Shown here: one piece after another, positions 1-5,566 of the stretch
Position numbering within the stretch: the stretch's first letter is position 1
Layout: every line of letters begins with the position of its first letter
Assembly: GCA_023139025.1 (NCBI GenBank)
Contig: JAGLOH010000139.1
Span: 1-6,158, forward strand
Direction: 5' to 3'
DNA: 6,158 nucleotides
Source of the DNA: Candidatus Heimdallarchaeota archaeon
GTDB lineage: Archaea; Asgardarchaeota; Heimdallarchaeia; Heimdallarchaeales; Heimdallarchaeaceae
Program-made: the position numbers and the translations under genes
Notes under the pieces: generated by a model
Told to the model about the DNA's origin: nothing
Database searches by the model: none
Seen by the model: only the letters and a program-made list of their open reading frames with translations

Positions 1-903
1 CAAACAGTCTTAGGTAAATTTCTCGATAGGTTAAACTATCGAACACTCCGCTACATATACACATTGATGAATAGAATGTTATCCTCTATTGATCGCTTTC
101 TAAGTTCAAATGAAGATAGCATTTATACATTAAGAACAACCCTTTTGTCTTCAATGTCCATGCTTGCACGAACATTTTATCAAAGCTCATTAGTTGATTA
201 TCTTCGTTCAGGAGGAAGAACAGCTACAGAATTTGAGGAAGAAGTAGAAAGAGCTTATTTGAAAGGTATGAATGAACGTGAGATAATCGTTCAAAAAATT
301 GGAAATACGCTAGTTAGAGGTGGGGAGCTACTAGAATTAAAGGAGATTGTCAACAACACTTGGCAGGATATTTATTACAGGACTTCACCAGAATCCTCAG
401 CGGAGGAAAATCTTCGAAATAACCTCTCCTTAGTAATGGAGAAACAAGATGAATATATAACACTGCATAAATCAAGTGTAACAGGAATAGAAAGTCAAGA
501 AGTACAAAAAGAATTGATAAAACAAATAACAGATTTATCATACCAAGCGATTGACCTAGGGGACAAAGCACAAATGACTTTACATGAATTGCTTGATATC
601 TGCATATTACCACTAGTATCAATCTATGATGATGAATCCTTGAGTGCAGAAAAAATCTTATCTCAGATTCAGATGCTGGAATCAAAATCTAAAGATGTTT
701 TAAGTGAGGATGAAATAGGAAAATTGTGTGATGTTCTTTCCTGGGGATTAGATGATATCAGCAGTTTTGATGATCTTATCAATCTGGGAAAAGAATTAAG
801 AAATGAATATGCGTCTTTGCTTTCGGAATTTCTGGTATATTTGGTCGATATAGATTTGGGTATTCAAGAGCTTGAATCATATATTTTAGAGGGTTCTGAA
901 TAG
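1..903 (+). CDS. Unrecognised alpha-helical protein, 5' end beyond the window
   Basis: I do not recognise this protein. About 300 codons are visible and almost all read as amphipathic helix, with an acidic C-terminal half (many Glu and Asp, runs such as LSEDEIGKL and DDISSFDDL). No signal peptide, membrane segment, cysteine pair or nucleotide-binding motif is seen. The frame has no stop from base 1. The possible starts are TTG at 64 and ATG at 67, but the 21 codons before them translate into residues whose hydrophobic positions (Leu4, Leu8, Leu11, Leu16, Ile19, Leu22, Met26) continue the helix spacing of the following residues. I therefore favour a gene beginning left of the window, with ATG 67 as the fallback. 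There is no Shine-Dalgarno sequence before 67. It ends at TAG 901-903, 49 bases before the PTPS gene, which has its own putative TATA box. Being coding is well supported; function is unknown. Confidence 0.75.
   Translation, partial: QTVLGKFLDRLNYRTLRYIYTLMNRMLSSIDRFLSSNEDSIYTLRTTLLSSMSMLARTFYQSSLVDYLRSGGRTATEFEEEVERAYLKGMNEREIIVQKIGNTLVRGGELLELKEIVNNTWQDIYYRTSPESSAEENLRNNLSLVMEKQDEYITLHKSSVTGIESQEVQKELIKQITDLSYQAIDLGDKAQMTLHELLDICILPLVSIYDDESLSAEKILSQIQMLESKSKDVLSEDEIGKLCDVLSWGLDDISSFDDLINLGKELRNEYASLLSEFLVYLVDIDLGIQELESYILEGSE
23..42. repeat. 20-bp near-perfect palindrome
   Basis: TCGATAG at 23-29 and CTATCGA at 36-42 are exact reverse complements around the 6-base centre GTTAAA. Nine of the ten symmetric base pairs match across the 20 bases. 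It lies 24 bases before the ATG at 67. It could be an operator if gene 1 starts there, or chance symmetry inside coding sequence if the gene begins further left. Confidence 0.4.
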
Positions 904-921
904 CAGATGAAAGAAAGAAGG

Positions 922-935
922 ATTTTTATTTAAAT
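922..935 (+). promoter_or_regulatory. Putative TATA box for a leaderless PTPS transcript
   Basis: The AT-only stretch ATTTTTATTTAAAT lies after a purine-rich run (AAGAAAGAAGG) that could serve as a BRE. Its centre is about 24 bases before the ATG at 953, the archaeal TATA-to-start spacing for a leaderless mRNA. No Shine-Dalgarno sequence lies close to that ATG, which fits a leaderless transcript. This is placement and composition only. Confidence 0.4.
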
Positions 936-952
936 CAAAGAATCATACACTA

Positions 953-1447
953 ATGACTTATAATTTATTTCTAAATAGGGATTACTTAACTTTCTCTTGT
1001 GCACATTTTGTAATTGGAGAAAATTTCTACGAGCCACTTCATGGACATAATTATAAGATTTTAATTAATGTTTATGGAACACAAGGAAAAGATAACATGG
1101 TCATTGATTTTCATGACATTAAAAAAATTTTGAAACCTTTTGTAGATTCTCTAGATCACTATGTTCTTGTTCCAGCTAATAATAAGTTTCTAAAAATTAC
1201 AGAAAAAGATGAACAAGTGACAATCAAAATCCCTCATCTCAATAAAGAATATGAACTTCCTAAATCAGATGTTGTTTTACTCCCTATTGAAAATACAACT
1301 GTAGAAGAGATGAGCCATTATTTTGTTCAACTCTTAGCACAAAGTGATGAAATTAAAAGAGAAAACATAAGCCAAGTTACAGTTACTGTTTATGAGTATG
1401 AAGGGCAAGGAGTAACAACTGAATTATTTCCGGTTCATAAGGATTAA
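953..1447 (+). CDS. 6-pyruvoyl-tetrahydropterin synthase family enzyme, PTPS-III type
   Basis: This 164-residue protein belongs to the PTPS/QueD family (COG0720, T-fold). The three zinc-binding histidines are His18 (in CAHF) and His30 and His32 (in HGH). The Asp68-His69 pair in SLDHYVL matches the catalytic LDH motif, and ENTTVEEMSHYF (113-124) matches the conserved ENxT..E segment. Glu148 is the likely pterin anchor. The residue three before HGH is Glu27 (E-P-L-H-G-H); the catalytic Cys of QueD and of true PTPS is absent there. ExxHGH is the PTPS-III signature, known to convert dihydroneopterin triphosphate to 6-hydroxymethyl-dihydropterin, so a folate/methanopterin role is more likely than queuosine. 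Residues 73-110 form an insertion longer than in short QueD proteins. ATG 953 is the first start after an in-frame TGA at 908. Its stop overlaps that of the convergent mptE gene, the next enzyme in the route. Cys16 precedes the first zinc histidine and does not substitute for the missing Cys. Confidence 0.9.
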   Translation: MTYNLFLNRDYLTFSCAHFVIGENFYEPLHGHNYKILINVYGTQGKDNMVIDFHDIKKILKPFVDSLDHYVLVPANNKFLKITEKDEQVTIKIPHLNKEYELPKSDVVLLPIENTTVEEMSHYFVQLLAQSDEIKRENISQVTVTVYEYEGQGVTTELFPVHKD

Positions 1448-2211
1448 TCTATTTTTTTAACCAAAAAAATATTTTGACCAGTGTTGGAACACCAATTGAT
1501 AATCGACTTAGCAATAATAAATTTTTTCAATTTTCGCTCTTTGGCTTCTTTATTCAATTCTGATATTTTAGAATACTTACCTATTTTTGTCCCAAAATCA
1601 AACCCAATTAGGCCAATTTTTGATGCTGACATAAGAGTAGATAAACAAATTATTCTGTCCCCATCAGTAAATCCAAAGAAGTTGAATGAACCAGGTAAAG
1701 GTGTTGTCTGTGTAGAAATTAAGAAAGATCCTTTAGATATTTGAGTGATATTAGCCTTAACAGCGTCTAAGTTATCTCCATGTACATGAACAATAGGTAT
1801 AGATCCTTTCAGTTGAGCAGTTAGTTGATCACTAATTGCACCATCTAAATCAGTAACTATGAAATTTGGGATAATTCCTTGGGAAATAAGAAAGGAAGTA
1901 GCCCCATCAGCTGATATTAAGATATCTGAAGCCTTAGCATGGTTCTCGAGATATTCAGAAAAGTCTTCTTCTAAATGGATACCAGGAGCAATTGCATAAA
2001 CCAATTTTCCTTCAAGCATGTTTCGCAATTTAATTTCAGAATAATTACTTGGATGGAATTGTATAATTTGTTTAAGGGATTTTAGGTCTTCATTGTCATC
2101 AATATCTAGAAATTCGCAAATCTTTGGGTACCAATGTTCATTCCATATTTGCAAAGAAAATTTAAGTTTCTCCAGGTCAAAGAAAGAAGATTTAACTGTG
2201 TTAAAAATCAT
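1444..2211 (-). CDS. mptE: Archaeal 6-hydroxymethyl-7,8-dihydropterin diphosphokinase, MptE-like (COG1634, DUF115)
   Basis: This 255-residue protein matches the archaeal pterin pyrophosphokinase family, which transfers diphosphate from ATP to 6-hydroxymethyl-7,8-dihydropterin for tetrahydrofolate or methanopterin synthesis. The family resembles thiamin pyrophosphokinase rather than bacterial FolK. Visible motifs in order are IAPGIHLEEDF (74-84, the usual GPGxSL loop with Ala for the first Gly), SADGAT (100-105), PNFIVTDLDG (115-124, metal/ATP-binding aspartates), VHVHGDN (141-147), FGFTDGDR (179-186) and GLIGFDFG (200-207). An N-terminal helical region of about 65 residues precedes the catalytic fold. 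The start is ATG at 2211-2209, inside the last codons of the upstream CBS gene (11-base overlap), preceded by a GAAGGGG run six bases upstream. This suggests translational coupling. The 3' end overlaps the PTPS stop by four bases. Family assignment is confident; the exact pterin substrate is inferred. Confidence 0.9.
   Translation of the reverse strand: MIFNTVKSSFFDLEKLKFSLQIWNEHWYPKICEFLDIDDNEDLKSLKQIIQFHPSNYSEIKLRNMLEGKLVYAIAPGIHLEEDFSEYLENHAKASDILISADGATSFLISQGIIPNFIVTDLDGAISDQLTAQLKGSIPIVHVHGDNLDAVKANITQISKGSFLISTQTTPLPGSFNFFGFTDGDRIICLSTLMSASKIGLIGFDFGTKIGKYSKISELNKEAKERKLKKFIIAKSIINWCSNTGQNIFLVKKID
1451..1470. terminator. T7/A7 inverted repeat, likely oligo-T terminator
   Basis: ATTTTTTT (1451-1458) and AAAAAAAT (1463-1470) are perfect inverted repeats around AACC. 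On the + strand the seven T's begin five bases after the PTPS stop, as expected for an archaeal oligo-U terminator. On the - strand the matching T7 lies inside the last codons of mptE, so termination there would be too early; that strand may use sequence further along. The + strand role is the better supported one. Confidence 0.45.
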
Positions 2212-2599
2212 TTAGATCCCCTTCATCACTTTCTAATTCTTCAATGGTCAATGACCTTTTACTGTGAATACGAGTAAGCTCTGATTCATAGCGTGATTCT
2301 ATATCTCTGAATGTTAAGAAACCAACAATTGTCTTTTGATCTGTTCTATCAACAACTGGAAGACATTCTATTCTATGAGTAGTTAATCGATCAAAAACTG
2401 CCGTAAGTGTTTCATCAGGATAAGCTACAATAACTTCAGATGTCATACATTCACCAACAATACTTTTACCTTTTGAGAAACCTTTTTGGTAATCAATAGC
2501 ACTAATAATTCCTATTAAAGAATCATTGTCATCAACAACAGGTAACGAACTTCTCTTCTCTAAGTATAAAAGTGGAAAGGTTTCTTCCTTCTCTGTCAC
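2201..2599 (-). CDS. Small two-CBS-domain protein, first gene of the mptE operon
   Basis: This 132-residue protein is a tandem CBS pair with no fused catalytic domain. CBS1 is visible as SSLPVVDDNDSLIGIISAID (17-36). CBS2 is complete: CMTSEVIVAYPDETLTAVFDRL (51-72) then IECLPVVD (77-84) and IVGFLTFRDIE (91-101). An acidic tail (118-132) follows. CBS pairs usually bind AMP, ATP or S-adenosylmethionine and regulate a partner; here the candidate partner is MptE, whose start overlaps this stop by 11 bases. The start is GTG at 2599-2597, with no Shine-Dalgarno sequence. CBS1 is short at its N terminus: the helix between the Thr and LPVVD is about four residues shorter than usual. The frame stays open for eight more codons (ITKNYYYF) that resemble the missing CBS strand (MTKNxxxV), but no ordinary start exists before the stop at 2626-2624. 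Loss of a start, a rare start codon or a sequence error are all possible. Confidence 0.85.
   Translation of the reverse strand: MTEKEETFPLLYLEKRSSLPVVDDNDSLIGIISAIDYQKGFSKGKSIVGECMTSEVIVAYPDETLTAVFDRLTTHRIECLPVVDRTDQKTIVGFLTFRDIESRYESELTRIHSKRSLTIEELESDEGDLNDF
2218..2224 (-). promoter_or_regulatory. Possible ribosome binding site of mptE
   Basis: Read on the - strand this is GAAGGGG followed by six bases (ATCTAA) and the mptE ATG. The spacing is right, but the match to the archaeal GGAGGTGA core is only partial. It lies inside the CBS coding sequence and supports the ATG at 2211 as the mptE start. Confidence 0.4.
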
Positions 2600-2620
2600 A
2601 AAATAATAATAGTTTTTAGT

Positions 2621-2629
2621 GATTTAACT
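2621..2629 (-). promoter_or_regulatory. Weak putative TATA box for the CBS-mptE operon
   Basis: On the - strand this reads AGTTAAATC and is centred about 26 bases before the GTG at 2599, the spacing for a leaderless archaeal transcript. The whole 2600-2650 stretch is AT-rich, so the match is not distinctive. Transcription starting near the GTG would also explain the absence of a ribosome binding site. Confidence 0.3.
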
Positions 2630-2651
2630 TTATTTGTTATTTTATGTCTTT

Positions 2652-2722
2652 CATGGATGAATTTGAGTATTAAGTTCAAACAAACAAAGAAGAAGAATAA
2701 TAAAGGTTTGAACTTGTCCATG
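2652..2722. repeat. Nested inverted repeat in the divergent promoter region
   Basis: AAGTTCAAAC at 2672-2681 and GTTTGAACTT at 2706-2715 are perfect 10-base inverted repeats around a 24-base A-rich spacer. Outside them, CATGGA at 2652-2657 and TCCATG at 2717-2722 form a second pair, set asymmetrically (14 bases outside on the left, one on the right). The element lies between the putative promoters of two divergent operons, outside both predicted transcripts, so a protein-binding site is more likely than an RNA hairpin. Confidence 0.5.
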
Positions 2723-2747
2723 ACAAAGATTGATTAATTTCTAAGTA

Positions 2748-2758
2748 TTATATATATT
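2748..2758 (+). promoter_or_regulatory. TATA box for the surface-protein operon
   Basis: TTATATATATT is the most TATA-like sequence in this intergenic region. With the usual spacing of about 25 bases, transcription would start near 2778, giving a leader of about 25 bases before the ATG at 2804. The leader ends in GTGGTATC, only a poor Shine-Dalgarno match. The inverted repeat ends 33 bases upstream, where an activator or repressor could act. Confidence 0.55.
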
Positions 2759-2803
2759 AGAAAAACTCATCTTGAATTAGCTGTGAAGAAGTAGTGTGGT
2801 ATC

Positions 2804-4972
2804 ATGCAAAAAAACCCTCAGAGATTTTTTTCCTTGTTTTTCGTTATTTTATTCTATTTTGCAACATTTAATGGATTGAATGTTGGAACTGGGGCAGTGC
2901 AGATTTACAACAAAGCCCTTTCTTCTGAAAACTCTGACGTGAGATTCATTTATATTGATGATCAAGACAGATTGATAGTTCTTCCACAGGAGGATTCTTA
3001 CAGAGTTCAACCCTTCGTGCTTGATATTGACGATGATTCTCTTCTTGAAACAGTTATAGTTGCTGATATGGGTGGAACACAGGGTAAAATAGTATATTTG
3101 ATTAAAGATGAAAGCGTTGCAAGTGGTTGGCCATTAATACTTTACTGGGATATGAATGATATTGAAATCCTAGGCAGAATGGACTTAAACAATGGTACTG
3201 ATCCTAGGATAATCATACGTTACACTAAAGACATTCTGGATAATATCACAACTTCATTCATTGCAATAGATGTAGAAGGGAAGATTGATGTGTCTTGGGG
3301 ATTCGAACTTCCCGGTTCCTTTATTTCTCACACAATAGTTTCTGATTTAAATAAAGATGGTAACAAGGAATTTGTTCTAATTGATAAAAATGAAACAGTA
3401 TATTATTTGGATAACTTGGGGAACAACATGATGAATTGGCCAATGAAAGTAAATGATTCCACAAATTTCATTCCACCAGTAGTGGAGGATATCACAAATG
3501 ATGGAGAAAAGGAGATAATTGTCACCACTGATAAAGGATTCATCTATGCATGGTTCTTGAATGGTTCAATTATAGAGGGGTTTCCACTTAAAATTAATGT
3601 CACATATCCAGTCTTTGAGGAATTTAGGGAGATGCCAATGATAAGTGATTTTAATCTTGATGGTGATGTAGATCTATTCATAGCGTCAACTGATGGCTAT
3701 ATGTATGGAATAACACTTGATTCTGAGAATAACAAAACATGGGCAGAAGCAATTCCTAATTCAGTGTATACAACTCAAGGCATATCATATGATATTGATA
3801 ATGATGGACAACAGGAAATACTTCAATTACTCTACAATGGGCTAGCTGTATATAATGTAACAGAATCTATCAATCTAGAATTCTACTTTGATGCTGGAAG
3901 TAATTATATAGGATCACCAGCAATTGCTGACATAGATGGGGATAATGAAGTAGAAATCATAATCATGAACACCATTTATGCATATATTCTTGAACATGAT
4001 GGAGAAGTTCTTGAACAAATACCAAATTGGATTACAACCGCTAACAAAATATCACCGATAGTATATGATATTGATAGGGATAATGAAATTGAGATCGTAC
4101 ATTTATCATTAGGGGGAGTGATTTTGATTAAGGAAACTAATGATTTTGGAATAGCCCCTTGGGTTTATCCTTTAGGCTCGCCAACTCACACATCAAATAC
4201 CGATTTAGATGAAGATGGATTATTAGATTTTGAAGAAGAGATAATAGGTACAGATGTGAATAACAGTGACACAGATGGTGATACAGTGCTAGATGGTCTA
4301 GAGGTTAATCAATATGTGCTGAATCCACAAGTTCCGGATATAGACTGGGACAGTGACAGTGATGGGCTGACAAATATGGATGAAATTGATGTATACCTAA
4401 CAAACCCGTTGAACCCAGATTCAGATTTTGATACTTTAAGCGATGGAGATGAGATTTATGTCTATTTTACCAGTCCATTTTCTTCAGATTCCGACGAAGA
4501 TGGAATGCCAGATAACTATGAAATCCTCTATGATAGTCACGACCCGAATGATCCTACTGATGCACAGGAAGATCCAGATAATGACAATCTGATAAATCTA
4601 GATGAAAGAGCTATGGGGACTCATCCTGAAAATCCTGACACAGATGGCGATTCTTTACTTGATGGCGATGAGATAGATCGGTATTATACTAATCCTCTCC
4701 AACCCGATGCTGATTTCGATATGGATGGAGATGGTTTAACTAATGTTGAGGAAGTTGACATCTACGGTACTAATCCTGGTGATCCTGACAGTGATCAAGA
4801 TGGTTATACTGACAAAGAAGAGATTAACGCCAAATCTGATCCTCTTGATCCCAACAGCATTCCTAAAGAAAGATCCAACAATTGGATGTATAGTTTCATT
4901 GCCATTGTACCTATTGTTATTCTTACTCCCATTTATGTTCGCAGATTATATTCAAGAAGGCTATTGAAATGA
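2804..4972 (+). CDS. Secreted, C-terminally anchored surface protein with FG-GAP propeller and thrombospondin-3-like repeats
   Basis: This 722-residue protein starts with a signal peptide: Lys3 and Arg7, then a hydrophobic core at 8-20, with cleavage somewhere before about residue 32. Residues 74-441 hold eight FG-GAP/VCBS-like units beginning DxDxDG or a variant. Residues 467-683 hold about nine aspartate-rich thrombospondin-3-like units. Residues 694-712 form one membrane helix followed by the basic tail RRLYSRRLLK, so the bulk lies outside the cell and the tail inside. Both repeat types usually bind calcium, and FG-GAP units build beta-propellers as in integrin alpha chains. Seven N-x-S/T sequons (for example Asn147, 196, 253, 265, 351) would allow archaeal N-glycosylation. 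No protease, glycosidase or other catalytic motif is seen. Adhesion or a structural surface role is an inference. The gene overlaps the next one by ATGA, indicating an operon. ATG 2804 is chosen because the signal peptide begins immediately after it. Confidence 0.9.
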   Translation: MQKNPQRFFSLFFVILFYFATFNGLNVGTGAVQIYNKALSSENSDVRFIYIDDQDRLIVLPQEDSYRVQPFVLDIDDDSLLETVIVADMGGTQGKIVYLIKDESVASGWPLILYWDMNDIEILGRMDLNNGTDPRIIIRYTKDILDNITTSFIAIDVEGKIDVSWGFELPGSFISHTIVSDLNKDGNKEFVLIDKNETVYYLDNLGNNMMNWPMKVNDSTNFIPPVVEDITNDGEKEIIVTTDKGFIYAWFLNGSIIEGFPLKINVTYPVFEEFREMPMISDFNLDGDVDLFIASTDGYMYGITLDSENNKTWAEAIPNSVYTTQGISYDIDNDGQQEILQLLYNGLAVYNVTESINLEFYFDAGSNYIGSPAIADIDGDNEVEIIIMNTIYAYILEHDGEVLEQIPNWITTANKISPIVYDIDRDNEIEIVHLSLGGVILIKETNDFGIAPWVYPLGSPTHTSNTDLDEDGLLDFEEEIIGTDVNNSDTDGDTVLDGLEVNQYVLNPQVPDIDWDSDSDGLTNMDEIDVYLTNPLNPDSDFDTLSDGDEIYVYFTSPFSSDSDEDGMPDNYEILYDSHDPNDPTDAQEDPDNDNLINLDERAMGTHPENPDTDGDSLLDGDEIDRYYTNPLQPDADFDMDGDGLTNVEEVDIYGTNPGDPDSDQDGYTDKEEINAKSDPLDPNSIPKERSNNWMYSFIAIVPIVILTPIYVRRLYSRRLLK
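3023..4126 (+). repeat. Eight FG-GAP/VCBS-like protein repeats (propeller domain)
   Basis: Units start at about residues 74, 126, 181, 229, 282, 330, 377 and 422, spaced 45-55 residues. The clearest are DLNKDGNKEFVLI, DITNDGEKEIIV, DFNLDGDVDLFIA, DIDNDGQQEILQ and DIDGDNEVEIII. The first two and the last are degenerate. Each has a calcium-loop-like DxDxDG start followed by a beta strand. Seven or eight blades are possible, depending on how the ring closes. Confidence 0.75.
4202..4852 (+). repeat. About nine thrombospondin type 3-like calcium-binding repeats
   Basis: Units start at about residues 467, 489, 516, 539, 562, 590, 612, 639 and 662, spaced 22-28 residues. The consensus is D-x-D-x-D-G-L-x-D-x-x-E followed by x-Y-x-T-N-P-x-x-P. 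The regular TNP turns and paired aspartates are typical of rigid calcium-loaded stalks in prokaryotic surface proteins. Units 2, 4 and 6 lack the Gly of the loop, so calcium affinity may vary along the stalk. Confidence 0.8.
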
Positions 4973-5403
4973 GATGTCCTTATTGCGGTTATACCAAAAC
5001 TGTTAACAAAGAAGGTAAAATACGTGTCTTTACTTGTCCTCGATGTGATTATTTATTTGAAGAACCCCTTAGTAAAGTACTTCTAGAAAAAGTTCTTTCT
5101 GTGCCTTTTTCCAGTTTGATTTATACGCCTATTTTACTAGTAATAAATTATTATTTTACTCAATTAATCTACCGTGAAAGCAGTCCTTTATCTTCTGGAG
5201 CATTACTGATGTTTCTTATCCTATTAACCGCTTTAATATTGTTATTTGTGTTCTATATCACATCGGGAGGAAACTCTAGGATTTTCATTGTTAAGCCAAC
5301 TGAGAAAAGAAACTTGATCAAGCAGCTAATGGATATTAATTCACTTGTTAAGATTTCTGTTTTTCTGATTATATCCTCTATATTTGCTGGAATTTATTTT
5401 TGA
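4969..5403 (+). CDS. Zinc-ribbon protein with three membrane segments
   Basis: This 144-residue protein begins with a four-cysteine zinc ribbon (C3-P-Y-C6-G, then C23-P-R-C26). Three hydrophobic segments follow, at about 47-67, 77-98 and 127-144; the last ends at the C terminus. A loop of about 28 residues with Lys and Arg (99-126) separates the second and third. I do not recognise the family. Zinc ribbons on small membrane proteins usually face the cytoplasm; an odd number of membrane passes would then place the C terminus outside. Its ATG overlaps the surface-protein stop (ATGA, 4969-4972), so the two are very likely co-transcribed and translationally coupled. It could help insert, quality-control or sense the upstream surface protein, but that is guilt by association only. 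No protease or rhomboid-like motif is visible. Confidence 0.8.
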   Translation: MRCPYCGYTKTVNKEGKIRVFTCPRCDYLFEEPLSKVLLEKVLSVPFSSLIYTPILLVINYYFTQLIYRESSPLSSGALLMFLILLTALILLFVFYITSGGNSRIFIVKPTEKRNLIKQLMDINSLVKISVFLIISSIFAGIYF

Positions 5404-5566
5404 TATAGAATGAATTAGATACAACCCCATTTGTTCTTCTCAATTTTATAGCGTATAGTTTTATTGAGTATAGAACAAAATACTACACTAACTTAGTTAA
5501 CTGACAAATAATCTTGTTTTCAAAATAGTTAAAAAGAAAAAGAAAAAGAAAAAAGGGAATTAAAAC
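5404..5566. other. Convergent intergenic region
   Basis: These 163 bases separate two convergent genes. Apart from the A-rich terminator tract near the right end I see no open frame of useful length, tRNA or strong hairpin. Short TATAG motifs recur around 5448-5474 without clear order. Confidence 0.5.
5531..5554 (-). terminator. T-rich terminator downstream of the solute-binding protein gene
   Basis: On the + strand this is AAAAAG repeated three times and then AAAAAA. On the - strand it is a series of T5-T6 runs separated by single C's, starting 13 bases after the solute-binding protein stop. Repeated oligo-T tracts without a hairpin are typical archaeal terminators. Nothing as clear follows the + strand gene ending at 5403; only the T-rich stretch at about 5429-5449 could serve it. 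Confidence 0.6.

Noticed and set aside
350..685. Open frame of 111 codons on the - strand
   Set aside because: It lies wholly inside gene 1 on the opposite strand and reads as a Leu/Phe/His-rich shadow of acidic helical codons.
953..1447. Calling the PTPS-family gene queD
   Set aside because: The catalytic Cys of QueD is missing and Glu27 gives ExxHGH, which fits PTPS-III better.
1481..1744. Open frame of 87 codons on the + strand
   Set aside because: It is antisense to conserved MptE motifs (GLIGFDFG, FGFTDGDR) and shows no protein-like pattern.
2637..2654. ATG upstream of the CBS gene on the - strand (MKDIK)
   Set aside because: It is in another frame and stops after five codons.
4202..4852. 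DNA-level tandem repeat or CRISPR-like array
   Set aside because: The periodicity is in the protein; the nucleotide units diverge in sequence and length, and there are no conserved repeats with spacers.
4743..4967. Open frame of 74 codons on the + strand
   Set aside because: It is a frame-shifted reading of the TSP3 repeats and membrane helix of the surface protein.
5448..5480. Possible hairpin or repeat made of TATAG/GTATAG motifs
   Set aside because: The motifs are short, irregular and AT-rich, as expected by chance in this background.
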